From: a bacterium
Lineage (GTDB): Bacteria; JAMCPX01
Reading direction: 5' to 3'
Length of the DNA stretch: 19,970 nucleotides
Assembly: GCA_021789095.1 (NCBI GenBank)
Contig: JAJYJX010000020.1
Coordinates: 1-19,970, forward strand
Shown one piece after another: positions 1 through 5,742 of this stretch. Position numbers and translations under genes: made by a program. Below the pieces are notes generated by a model. That model was not told the origin of the DNA. It made no database searches and worked only from the letters and a program-made list of their open reading frames with translations. Numbering within the stretch: the stretch's first letter is position 1; every line of letters begins with the position of its first letter.

Positions 1-49
1 GTGCGTGAGTATTTTTCAATGCCTGCATGATTATGTATATATACCTCAC
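1..49 (-). CDS. 5' end of an unidentified gene, cut by the left edge
   Basis: On the minus strand a GTG codon at 49-47 opens a frame with no stop down to base 1 (peptide begins MRYIYIIMQALKNTHA). A strong Shine-Dalgarno GGAGG (complement of 57-61) sits 7 nt upstream, which is what supports a real start here. An ATG at 28-26 in the same frame has no comparable ribosome site. Only about 16 residues are visible, so the product cannot be named. The gene begins about 55 nt downstream of tRNA-Ser on the same strand. Genes at that position are sometimes integrases, but nothing in these residues shows that. Confidence 0.5.
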   Translation of the reverse strand, partial: MRYIYIIMQALKNTHA

Positions 50-70
50 AATAGAACCTCCGGAAAATTG

Positions 71-196
<126 letters not shown>

Positions 197-204
197 TATC
201 ATTT

Positions 205-234
205 TAAGTATGATACTCGTGCATACAAAGTCAA
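205..234 (-). promoter_or_regulatory. candidate promoter of tRNA-Ser
   Basis: On the minus strand TTGACT (complement of 229-234) is followed after 18 nt by TACTTA (complement of 205-210), about 8 nt before the tRNA 5' end. The -35 box is one base from consensus; the -10 box is poor. Position relative to the tRNA is the main support. Confidence 0.35.
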
Positions 235-249
235 CCAGTATGATGTAAC

Positions 250-422
250 CCCCGTTAGAAAGTCTTCCCTAGGCGGATCAGTCCTCTGTCTGAGACGTGC
301 CTGCATGCAGAGGTATATCGTATGCTTCAATAGATATGCGTTATGGCACGCAGGCGTGGCTTCATCCTGTCAGACGTATAAAAGGGTTTAGACCACATAA
401 AAGGCGGGATTTTCTAACGGGG
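250..422. repeat. 173-bp segment with perfect 12-bp terminal inverted repeats (MITE/REP-like)
   Basis: CCCCGTTAGAAA at 250-261 is repeated exactly in inverse orientation as TTTCTAACGGGG at 411-422. The 149 bp between carry no convincing gene. They contain a degenerate direct repeat (CTGTCTGAGACGT at 286-298, CTGTCAGACGT at 367-377), the palindrome CTGCATGCAG near 301-310, and the arms CCTCTG and CAGAGG. The segment fills most of the space between the divergent tRNA-Ser promoter and the promoter of the plus-strand cluster. I see no clear target-site duplication. A small non-autonomous element is the simplest reading; a structured regulatory region is the alternative. Confidence 0.5.
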
Positions 423-432
423 TCATTTTTCT

Positions 433-461
433 TTGACAGTTGGAATATTATGCATTACTTT
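433..461 (+). promoter_or_regulatory. candidate sigma-70 promoter for the 484-2461 cluster
   Basis: TTGACA at 433-438 matches the -35 consensus exactly. It is followed after 17 nt by TACTTT at 456-461, a weak -10. A start near 468 would leave a short leader that still holds the Shine-Dalgarno GAGGAGG just before the ATG at 484. The -35 box lies 10 nt beyond the right inverted repeat of the 250-422 segment. Confidence 0.45.
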
Positions 462-483
462 CTAATCATAGAGGAGGTTTACT

Positions 484-972
484 ATGGCAGCAAAACAGGC
501 AAATCTTTTAAACGTGGTAAGGCAGTTCAGGGACGAGGCACAGGTTATTGTGAAGAAGACACAGTCACAGCTTCAGGATCTGGTTGTAAAAACTCAAAAG
601 GATATTGTTAAGCTGGCGATTAACAACCCGGGGATCAAAAAGATTGTGAAAAAGGTAGAAGCTGAAGAGAAAAGGTATGAGAAAGTTTTTGCCGATGTAC
701 AGGACAGAGCCCTGAAACTTTACAAAAATAAGGCAGAGAATATTGTATCTGATATTAAAGACAGGGTCGAGGGGTACAGAAAACAGGCACAAAAACTCTA
801 CAAAGAGGCAACTTCAAAAAAACCGTCAGCTGTAAAGTCACTTGCTTCATCAAATGTAAAAGCAAAAAGGAGATCAAAACCCAGGAAAGTAAGGATGGAA
901 AATAAGAATAAACTGTTAGCAAATCCATGGCTTTTGCGCCAGGATCAAAACCTAGGGAAATCAGGAAAGTAA
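484..972 (+). CDS. lysine-rich helical protein of unknown function (phasin- or histone-like character)
   Basis: The gene starts at an ATG with a strong GAGGAGG ribosome site 5-6 nt upstream and encodes 162 residues. Residues about 5-115 are highly charged and lack proline except at one NNPG turn, which suggests long amphipathic helices or a coiled coil. Residues about 112-162 form a basic tail (KAKRRSKPRKVRMENKNK) that looks disordered. There is no signal peptide or membrane segment, so it is probably cytoplasmic. The overall look resembles phasin-family or DNA-binding tail proteins, but I do not recognise a specific family. It is the first gene of a plus-strand cluster with lptE and holA. 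Part of the tail coding sequence is imperfectly duplicated in another frame near the 3' end, so the true C-terminus may have shifted. Confidence 0.75.
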   Translation: MAAKQANLLNVVRQFRDEAQVIVKKTQSQLQDLVVKTQKDIVKLAINNPGIKKIVKKVEAEEKRYEKVFADVQDRALKLYKNKAENIVSDIKDRVEGYRKQAQKLYKEATSKKPSAVKSLASSNVKAKRRSKPRKVRMENKNKLLANPWLLRQDQNLGKSGK

Positions 973-977
973 GGATA
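870..977 (+). repeat. imperfect direct repeat at the 3' end of the helical-protein gene
   Basis: GATCAAAACC begins at 872 and again at 943, each followed by AGG, then AAAGTAAGGAT. The second copy carries 9 extra nt inside. The offset of 71 nt is not a multiple of three. The first copy therefore reads SKPRKVRME in the gene's frame, while the second reads SKPREIRKVRIE in another frame, within a small open frame at 927-1004. Confidence 0.6.
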
Positions 978-1074
978 GAGCCGTCAGAACCAACAAGCAT
1001 GTAATACAAAAGGGACAGTGCATCTCCGGACATTCATACAATGCATCAGGATTAATGGTTTATATAAGCTACAG

Positions 1075-1599
1075 GTGAAGAAATTTAACAGGAAGTTCTG
1101 CATTCTCATAATTATAATTACAGTATCTCTGTCCGGGTGCGGTTACCACTTCGGCAGGGGTACAGGAGCAGTGCCCTTAAAAGTAACAAAACTTTATGTG
1201 CCTGTGTTTACAAATCTGACAAACGAAGTTGCCATTGAGGATTTCTTCACATCTGCGATGAGAAAAACCATAGCCGATTCATCCGATGCAGAACTTGTTT
1301 CAAAAGCAGATGCAGAGGGCATTGTTGATGGCACGATAACATCGTACAGTTCTGTACCCGTGTTCTTCTCGGGCGCCGGCATAGCCAGTGTTTACCGATT
1401 AACAATAACAATCAATATAAAACTTGTCCAGATTATAACGAGTAAAACGCTGTGGGAGATGAAAGGACTCACAGAAAGTCTCGATTTCTATCCCGTAAAC
1501 GACCCCCTGCTTACAAAAGAAAGAGAACACAATACTATAGACTTGCTCGCAGTGTCACTATGCCAGCGGGCTTTCGACGCAATGCACAGTAATTTTTAA
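1075..1599 (+). CDS. lptE: LptE-type outer-membrane lipoprotein (LPS assembly)
   Basis: LptE is the outer-membrane lipoprotein that plugs the LptD barrel and helps insert lipopolysaccharide into the outer leaflet. From the GTG at 1075 the product is 174 residues, close to the usual family size. It starts with a basic MKKFNRKF, a hydrophobic stretch, and a lipobox LSGC with the lipidated Cys at residue 22, followed by GYHFGRG. The motif VPVFTNLTNEVAIEDFFTSAM matches the LptE core. A GTG at 1018 in the same frame would add 19 residues before the signal peptide, and I prefer 1075 because it gives a normal lipoprotein signal. Neither start has a good ribosome site. holA follows after 7 nt, a common pairing. 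LptE sequences are divergent, so the family call rests on motif and context. Confidence 0.85.
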   Translation: MKKFNRKFCILIIIITVSLSGCGYHFGRGTGAVPLKVTKLYVPVFTNLTNEVAIEDFFTSAMRKTIADSSDAELVSKADAEGIVDGTITSYSSVPVFFSGAGIASVYRLTITINIKLVQIITSKTLWEMKGLTESLDFYPVNDPLLTKEREHNTIDLLAVSLCQRAFDAMHSNF

Positions 1600-1606
1600 G
1601 GAAACT

Positions 1607-2461
1607 ATGAACAGCATCCATTTAATTGTAAGTAAAGACAATTCATACAACACAGCTCTGACAAAGAGACTGGTGGGACAGCACGCCGTCAAATCTGATG
1701 CAGTAGATGTTTTTGAAGGGAAAACGATCGAATTGCAGCAGCTTGACAATGCCCTTTACACCGATTCCCTTATATCGAGAACCAGGGCCATAGTTATTCA
1801 TAATATAGAACACATGAAGCCTGATGCAATTGAAGCCATAATCAAGTTTTCGGATTCGCCGCCGGAACACATACTCCTGGTAATGACCTCTGAGAATGCG
1901 GATGCATTGAAGCAGAACAAATTTGAAACATTGCATTCCTTAAAGACCTTAAAAAGGCATATATCATTAAATCAGACCACTTATTCACTGATCCAGGATT
2001 ACATAAAATCGCATAATACAAGGATTACAAGAGCTGCAGTAGATATGCTTGTCAGCATCTTTGAAGTATCCACCTGGGGAATTGTAGAAAATGAAATGAA
2101 CAAACTGTCAACATATGCAGGTAATAATGGTGTTATAGACGAGAATGCTGTCAGTGAACTCACCTTTAATCTAAACAAGACCGATACGTTCAAATTTGTT
2201 AACGAAATACTTGCTCACAAGGAAAAGGAAGCATTAAAGGACCTGAAGGGCATAAAGGAAACAGGCGTCGATAATATTATGGTAATTGGTGCACTTGCAT
2301 GGAAATTCAGGCAGCTCCTGATCAGATCCAACAATGAAGACTTCACGAAAGGAATCAGGCTCCTCTATGAATACAACCTTAATATAAGAAAGGGCAAGAT
2401 AAGCAATACCATAGCCCTTGATAAACTAACTATTGAGCTTTTGAGAGCGAAGCTTTATTGA
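1607..2461 (+). CDS. holA: DNA polymerase III, delta subunit
   Basis: The delta subunit is the clamp-loader component that opens the beta sliding clamp during replication. The 284-residue product is somewhat shorter than the roughly 340 residues of E. coli HolA. It shows the expected layout: an N-terminal AAA+-like region (HLIVSKDNSYNT, later ILLVMTSENADALKQ), a central helical region starting at the lysine-rich SLKTLKRHI, and a C-terminal helical collar domain (VNEILAHKEKEALKDL, then WKFRQLLIR). The helix LNIRKGKI and the closing LDKLTIELLRAKLY are typical of the C-terminus. A ribosome site AAGGA lies 4 nt before the ATG. It sits 7 nt after lptE, an order common in Gram-negative genomes. Its last 32 bp overlap the end of rpsT on the other strand. 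Confidence 0.9.
   Translation: MNSIHLIVSKDNSYNTALTKRLVGQHAVKSDAVDVFEGKTIELQQLDNALYTDSLISRTRAIVIHNIEHMKPDAIEAIIKFSDSPPEHILLVMTSENADALKQNKFETLHSLKTLKRHISLNQTTYSLIQDYIKSHNTRITRAAVDMLVSIFEVSTWGIVENEMNKLSTYAGNNGVIDENAVSELTFNLNKTDTFKFVNEILAHKEKEALKDLKGIKETGVDNIMVIGALAWKFRQLLIRSNNEDFTKGIRLLYEYNLNIRKGKISNTIALDKLTIELLRAKLY
2390..2420 (-). terminator. weak candidate terminator for rpsT inside holA
   Basis: On the minus strand, starting 10 nt past the rpsT stop, AAGGGC and GCCCTT can pair around an 18-nt loop, followed by TCTTATATT. The stem is only 6 bp and the T-tract is interrupted, so this is tentative. The sequence is also holA coding sequence. Confidence 0.22.
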
Positions 2462-2738
2462 ATCTTAAATACAGCCGTGAGATCTTCCTGCTTGCTGTTT
2501 GCTTTTTCAATATACCTTTAGAAGAAAGGTGTCCGACAAAAGACGCCAGTTCATTTAAAAATGTTTTAGCTTTTTCAATCTCCTTGTTCTGAAGCATAAC
2601 ATTGAACTTGGTAATCTCTGTTCGTAAAGCAGCCAGAGCGGACGTGTTCATTTTCCTTTTCTTAATGTTTTGCCTCTGTCTTTTTAAAACCGATTTGGAT
2701 TTCTTAGGCGGCTTTCTTGCCTTACCTGTCTGTGCCAT
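2430..2738 (-). CDS. rpsT: 30S ribosomal protein bS20
   Basis: bS20 binds 16S rRNA early in 30S assembly. The 102-residue product is very basic and has the family signature: KSVLKRQRQNIKKRKMNTSALAALRTEITKF in the N-terminal half and GILKKQTASRKISRLYLRFNK near the end. It is about 15 residues longer than E. coli S20, mainly through an N-terminal MAQTGKARKPPK-type extension and a short C-terminal tail. A GGAGGT site lies 10 nt before the ATG. It is the last gene of the minus-strand array, 88 nt beyond the M23 gene, with its own promoter-like sequence. It converges with holA, and the two coding ends share 32 bp. Confidence 0.95.
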   Translation of the reverse strand: MAQTGKARKPPKKSKSVLKRQRQNIKKRKMNTSALAALRTEITKFNVMLQNKEIEKAKTFLNELASFVGHLSSKGILKKQTASRKISRLYLRFNKASLSKAQ

Positions 2739-2772
2739 CTATATTTTTACCTCCATTAAAATTTGGAACTTG

Positions 2773-2799
2773 GTTATCATTTAAGAGTGTCGGTGTCAA
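2773..2799 (-). promoter_or_regulatory. candidate promoter for rpsT
   Basis: In the 88-nt gap upstream of rpsT the minus strand has TTGACA (complement of 2794-2799) and, 15 nt on, GATAAC (complement of 2773-2778). The -35 box is perfect; the -10 matches four of six bases with short spacing. This would let rpsT be expressed separately from the long upstream array. Confidence 0.45.
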
Positions 2800-2826
2800 G
2801 GACATGCACGGTATGGTTACTCTATT

Positions 2827-3588
2827 TTACCTGTTCACTGCCGGCAAATAATCAAGCGGATTTTGGGGTATTGCACGCAGCCTGATCTCGAAATGCAGGT
2901 GCGGTGTTGTTGCATAGCCTGTTTGCCCTACCTTTCCAATAACCTGTCCCTGTCTGATGTCCTGTCCCTTCTTTACAAGGTTTATGCTGTTATGAGCATA
3001 CACTGTTACAAACCCGTCTCTGTGCTTTATTATAACCATGTTACCATAACCCCTTATGGTATCGTTGCTGTAGATCACGCTGCCTGACGCTGCAGCCTTA
3101 ACAGGCGTCCCCTCAGACGCCTTTATGTCTATACCATCATGCCTTGATCCGTTTGATGTACTGAACGTCTGCAAAAGCTTACCCTGTAACGGCCAGATAA
3201 ATGTCATAGCAGCAGTGTTGTGTGCAACAGAGCTGCCTGTTCTCTGTTTGGCAATATTACCGGCACTGCTTAACTGCTTATTGCCTGCTTTCTTGACTGC
3301 ATTTTGTCCGTGTTGTCCATGAGTTGTTTCAACAGTAGGCGGTACATATAAAACCTTTTCAGCGCCTGGAATAAAAATCTTTTGCCCGGGCTTTAATTCT
3401 GTTGTATCGGTTATGTTGTTCATCTTTTCAATATCCCCAATCTGCACATTGTAAATCCTTGCGATATTGTAAAGCGTCTGCCCTTTTTCAACCGTGTGAT
3501 ACACTCCGTAAGGCACACCGCATGAAACAACAACAACCAGTACCGCCGATATAAACAGTATATAATATTTTTTACTTTTTCCACCCAT
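2827..3588 (-). CDS. nlpD: LysM and M23 peptidase lipoprotein (NlpD-like)
   Basis: This is a predicted cell-envelope murein hydrolase or hydrolase activator. From the ATG at 3588 it has 253 residues. A short signal peptide ends in the lipobox VVSC (Cys 23). A LysM peptidoglycan-binding repeat follows (about residues 30-75, YHTVEKGQTLYNIARIYNV to LKPGQKIFIPG), then a low-complexity linker. The C-terminal LytM/M23 domain spans about 130-248. The zinc and catalytic residues of active M23 enzymes are present: H150 and D154 (HDGID), H199 (YAH), and H230 and H232 (HLH). E. coli NlpD has lost such residues and only activates amidases, so this one may cut peptidoglycan itself. A GTG at 3594 is an alternative start. 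The ATG is preferred because AGG lies 5 nt upstream. The start overlaps the end of pcm by 17 nt. Confidence 0.88.
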   Translation of the reverse strand: MGGKSKKYYILFISAVLVVVVSCGVPYGVYHTVEKGQTLYNIARIYNVQIGDIEKMNNITDTTELKPGQKIFIPGAEKVLYVPPTVETTHGQHGQNAVKKAGNKQLSSAGNIAKQRTGSSVAHNTAAMTFIWPLQGKLLQTFSTSNGSRHDGIDIKASEGTPVKAAASGSVIYSNDTIRGYGNMVIIKHRDGFVTVYAHNSINLVKKGQDIRQGQVIGKVGQTGYATTPHLHFEIRLRAIPQNPLDYLPAVNR

Positions 3589-4234
3589 ACTCACCTATTA
3601 ACTTCACAAACCTGCACCCTCCCAGTGACTCCTCTTTAAAACTCTTGCCCTGGTTTGTTACCTTCATAAGGGTCTGGACATACTCACTGCCTATGGGTAT
3701 GATAAGCCGTCCTCCGTCCTTTAACTGCTCTTTGAATGTATCAGGTATATAAGGAGCGGCAGCGGTAACAATAATGCCGTCGTAAGGTGCTTTCTCGGCA
3801 TAACCCTTGGTTCCGTCACCTACAACAATCATTACATTATGATAGCCCAGTGCATCAAGAAGTTTCCTTGCTTTTGATGCGATGGTACCAAGCCTCTCGA
3901 TGGAATAGACCTTTGAGCACAGCTCAGCGAGTATAGCAGTTTGATAGCCGGATCCGGTGCCTATCTCGAGTACGGTATCGTCCTGATGAACATCAAGATG
4001 CTGGGTCATAAGTGCAACAATATACGGCTGCGATATGGTCTGCCCTTCCGCTATTGGAAGCGGATAATCACTGTAAGCCTGGTATACAAGCCCATCTTCT
4101 ATAAAGAGATGCCTGGGTACTGTTCTGAATGCATCAAGGACCGCTGTTGATGTAATTCCCCTGCCAATCAGCTGCTCCTGAACCATCCTCTTCCTTTGCA
4201 GGGCTAAAGCATCAACGTCTTTTTTTTCTATCAA
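3572..4234 (-). CDS. pcm: protein-L-isoaspartate O-methyltransferase
   Basis: Pcm uses S-adenosylmethionine to methylate isoaspartyl residues formed by protein ageing, starting their repair. The 220-residue product has the family motif GQTISQPYIVA (about 64-74), the SAM-binding motif I VLEIGTGSGYQTA (88-100), SIER (111-114), and a late GGRLIIPIG (174-182). The start codon is TTG, placed directly after the TGA stop of surE with no gap. A GGAGG ribosome site inside the last surE codons lies 6 nt upstream and decides this start. The nearest in-frame ATG is 16 codons further in and would remove the conserved N-terminal helix. The arrangement predicts translational coupling to surE. Length matches the family. 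Confidence 0.95.
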   Translation of the reverse strand: MIEKKDVDALALQRKRMVQEQLIGRGITSTAVLDAFRTVPRHLFIEDGLVYQAYSDYPLPIAEGQTISQPYIVALMTQHLDVHQDDTVLEIGTGSGYQTAILAELCSKVYSIERLGTIASKARKLLDALGYHNVMIVVGDGTKGYAEKAPYDGIIVTAAAPYIPDTFKEQLKDGGRLIIPIGSEYVQTLMKVTNQGKSFKEESLGGCRFVKLIGEYGWKK

Positions 4235-4984
4235 TCACAGCCTCCAACCTGCTATTTCTTTCAGGAAAGCATACGCTGTAAAATCCAGTTGTATGGGTGT
4301 TATCGAGATATATCCGTCACGCACTGCCTGAATATCAGAGTTTTCTATAGGTTTATCCCCAAGTATATCGCCTCCTATCCAGTAATACTTCTCACCCCTG
4401 GGATCCACTTTCTCTATTATTAAATCACCGTACTGCCTCTTGCCCTGTCTTGTAAATTTGTAACCTTTAATATTTCCGCCAGGTATATTGGGGACATTTA
4501 CGTTCAAAAGTATATTTGGCGGCAGCGGGCGCCTGATGATCTGCTTTACAAGCTTTAAAGTAATGTCCCTTGCAGGTTTAAAATAAACCTTGTTTCTGCC
4601 TGCCACTGAAATGGCAATAGCAGGAACACTCTGCAGTGTCGCTTCTATAGCAGCTGCAACAGTACCTGAATATGTTATATCATCTGCAAGGTTTGGCCCC
4701 ATGTTTATGCCTGATACAACCAGCTGCGGCCGTACCCTGAGTAATCCGTTCAGCGCAAGATTTACACAATCCGTTGGCGTTCCGTTAACGGCATAGATCT
4801 GGTGTCTCCCCATCCTTTTTGCCCTTAAGGGCCTGTGAAGCGTCAAAGAATGGCTGGTTGCACTTTTCTCGCTGACAGGAGCCACAACATAAACATTGCC
4901 AATTCTGCCCATCTCGCTTGCAAGTGCTCTTAAGCCGTGGGAATATACACCATCATCATTTGTTACGAGGATATTAATTGCCAT
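4235..4984 (-). CDS. surE: 5'/3'-nucleotidase SurE (survival protein)
   Basis: SurE is a metal-dependent phosphatase acting on nucleoside monophosphates and other small phosphates, linked to stationary-phase survival. From the ATG at 4984 it has 249 residues, the usual length. The active-site residues are present: D10 and D11 in TNDDG, S41 in the loop before SLTL, and N94 in SGINMG. VNGTPTDCV (66-74) and YSGTVAAAIEA are further family motifs. The frame stays open upstream, but that part overlaps tRNA-Pro and is not family-like. Only a weak GGA lies before the ATG. It starts 14 nt after the tRNA and abuts pcm, reproducing the known surE-pcm-nlpD order. Confidence 0.96.
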   Translation of the reverse strand: MAINILVTNDDGVYSHGLRALASEMGRIGNVYVVAPVSEKSATSHSLTLHRPLRAKRMGRHQIYAVNGTPTDCVNLALNGLLRVRPQLVVSGINMGPNLADDITYSGTVAAAIEATLQSVPAIAISVAGRNKVYFKPARDITLKLVKQIIRRPLPPNILLNVNVPNIPGGNIKGYKFTRQGKRQYGDLIIEKVDPRGEKYYWIGGDILGDKPIENSDIQAVRDGYISITPIQLDFTAYAFLKEIAGWRL

Positions 4985-4998
4985 GAAAGAATCCAAAA

Positions 4999-5073
4999 TC
5001 GGGGCGACCCGATTCGAACGGGCGACCTCTCGCACCCCAAGCGAGTGCGCTAGCCAGACTGCGCCACGCCCCG
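4999..5073 (-). tRNA. tRNA-Pro (anticodon GGG)
   Basis: The minus strand folds into a 75-nt cloverleaf. The acceptor stem is CGGGGCG/CGCCCCG. The D arm is GCGC...GCGC. The anticodon stem CTCGC/GCGAG has the loop TTGGGGT, giving anticodon GGG for CCC/CCU codons. The T arm is GCCCG-TTCGAAT-CGGGT, with discriminator A. The first pair is C-G, typical of bacterial proline tRNAs. CCA is not encoded, since ATTTTGG follows, and must be added by nucleotidyltransferase. The tRNA lies 6 nt after the merR-like stop and 14 nt before surE, on the same strand. Confidence 0.97.
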
Positions 5074-5079
5074 ATGAAA

Positions 5080-5427
5080 TTAAGTTCCACTCAGCATCTT
5101 TCTGAGGTCTAACAACTGTTGTTTTAGCATATCAAAATTTTTTTTCAATCGTTTGCCGTCCTTATTATCTGTGTCCTGCGTCTTTTCCGACAATCTTCTT
5201 TTTGCGCCTGACAACGTCAGACCTTCTTCATATATAAGCTTCTTCAGGAGAATGATAATTTCGAGATCCTTCTTTTTGAACAATCTATAGCCGGTCGGTG
5301 TAATTATCGGCTTTAAAATCGGAAGTTCAGAAACCCAGTAGCGTATAATATATTCCTTAACGCCCGATATCCTGCTTACTTCACCAATCTTGAAGTAATC
5401 TTTGTTTTTGTAATCATGCTCCATCAT
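5080..5427 (-). CDS. MerR-family transcriptional regulator
   Basis: The 115-residue protein carries an N-terminal MerR winged helix-turn-helix (about residues 12-80: YFKIGEVSRISGVKEYIIRYW, then TGYRLFKKKDLEIIILLKKLIYEEGLTLSGAKRRL). A short lysine-rich coiled-coil tail follows (about 88-112) that could mediate dimerisation. It has no effector domain and no cysteine sensor pattern, so its signal is unknown. Two adjacent ATGs (5427 and 5424) are possible starts. Neither has a clear Shine-Dalgarno, and the start overlaps the end of ihfA by 14 nt, suggesting translational coupling. A small MerR-like gene between ihfA and surE is, to my knowledge, a recurrent arrangement in Deltaproteobacteria. Its target is not known to me. 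Confidence 0.9.
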   Translation of the reverse strand: MMEHDYKNKDYFKIGEVSRISGVKEYIIRYWVSELPILKPIITPTGYRLFKKKDLEIIILLKKLIYEEGLTLSGAKRRLSEKTQDTDNKDGKRLKKNFDMLKQQLLDLRKMLSGT

Positions 5428-5731
5428 CTTGGGATGATGCGATCTGTTTGTTTTCCTTCAGCAGTTTCTTAAGGGATGTTCCTGCTCTGTAAACGACAAC
5501 TTTTCTGGCAGAGATCATCATCGGTCTGTCGGTCTGGGGATTCCTGCCCAGCCTTTCTTTTTTTGATCTTGCATAAAAGGCACCTATACCTTTTATCTTC
5601 ACCTTTTCTCCCGCAATGATATCTGTCTTTATAAGATCAAAGAATGTATCAACAATCTCGGTTGCATCCTTCTTGGAGAATCCTATGTTTTTATATATAA
5701 GTTCTGCAAGTTCCGCCTTTGTTACCGACAT
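5414..5731 (-). CDS. ihfA: IHF/HU-family DNA-bending protein, IHF-alpha type
   Basis: The protein belongs to the HU/IHF family, which bends DNA and organises the nucleoid. It has 105 residues. The start MSVTKAELAELIYKNIGFSKKDATEIVDTFFDLI matches the helical dimerisation part of IHF-alpha. GEKVKIKGIGAF (41-52) is the beta-saddle start, with GIGAF where many family members have GFGNF. The DNA-binding arm includes GRNPQT (62-67), whose P65 is the residue that intercalates in DNA. A tail SARKVVVYRAGTSLKKLL follows. Position directly after pheT is the classic location of ihfA. An AGGAGG site lies 5-6 nt before the ATG, and the gap to pheT is 11 nt. Confidence 0.92.
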   Translation of the reverse strand: MSVTKAELAELIYKNIGFSKKDATEIVDTFFDLIKTDIIAGEKVKIKGIGAFYARSKKERLGRNPQTDRPMMISARKVVVYRAGTSLKKLLKENKQIASSQDDGA

Positions 5732-5742
5732 AAAAGCCTCCT

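Noticed and set aside
297-611. Open frame of 104 codons on the plus strand
   Set aside because: It crosses the inverted-repeat segment and promoter, then overlaps the helical-protein gene in another frame. It has no ribosome site and no recognisable protein character.
1018-1074. Longer LptE start at GTG 1018
   Set aside because: It would put 19 mixed residues before a normal lipoprotein signal peptide, and the nearby AGGG is only 3 nt from the GTG.
2434-2470. AGCTT/AAGCT inverted repeat at the holA end as a terminator
   Set aside because: The stem is only 5 bp and A/T rich, with no T-run after it. It lies in coding sequence of both genes, so it is likely chance.
4985-5035. Upstream extension of surE by 17 codons
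   Set aside because: The extension reads through most of the tRNA-Pro 3' half. Family members start at MxINILVTNDDG, matching the ATG at 4984.
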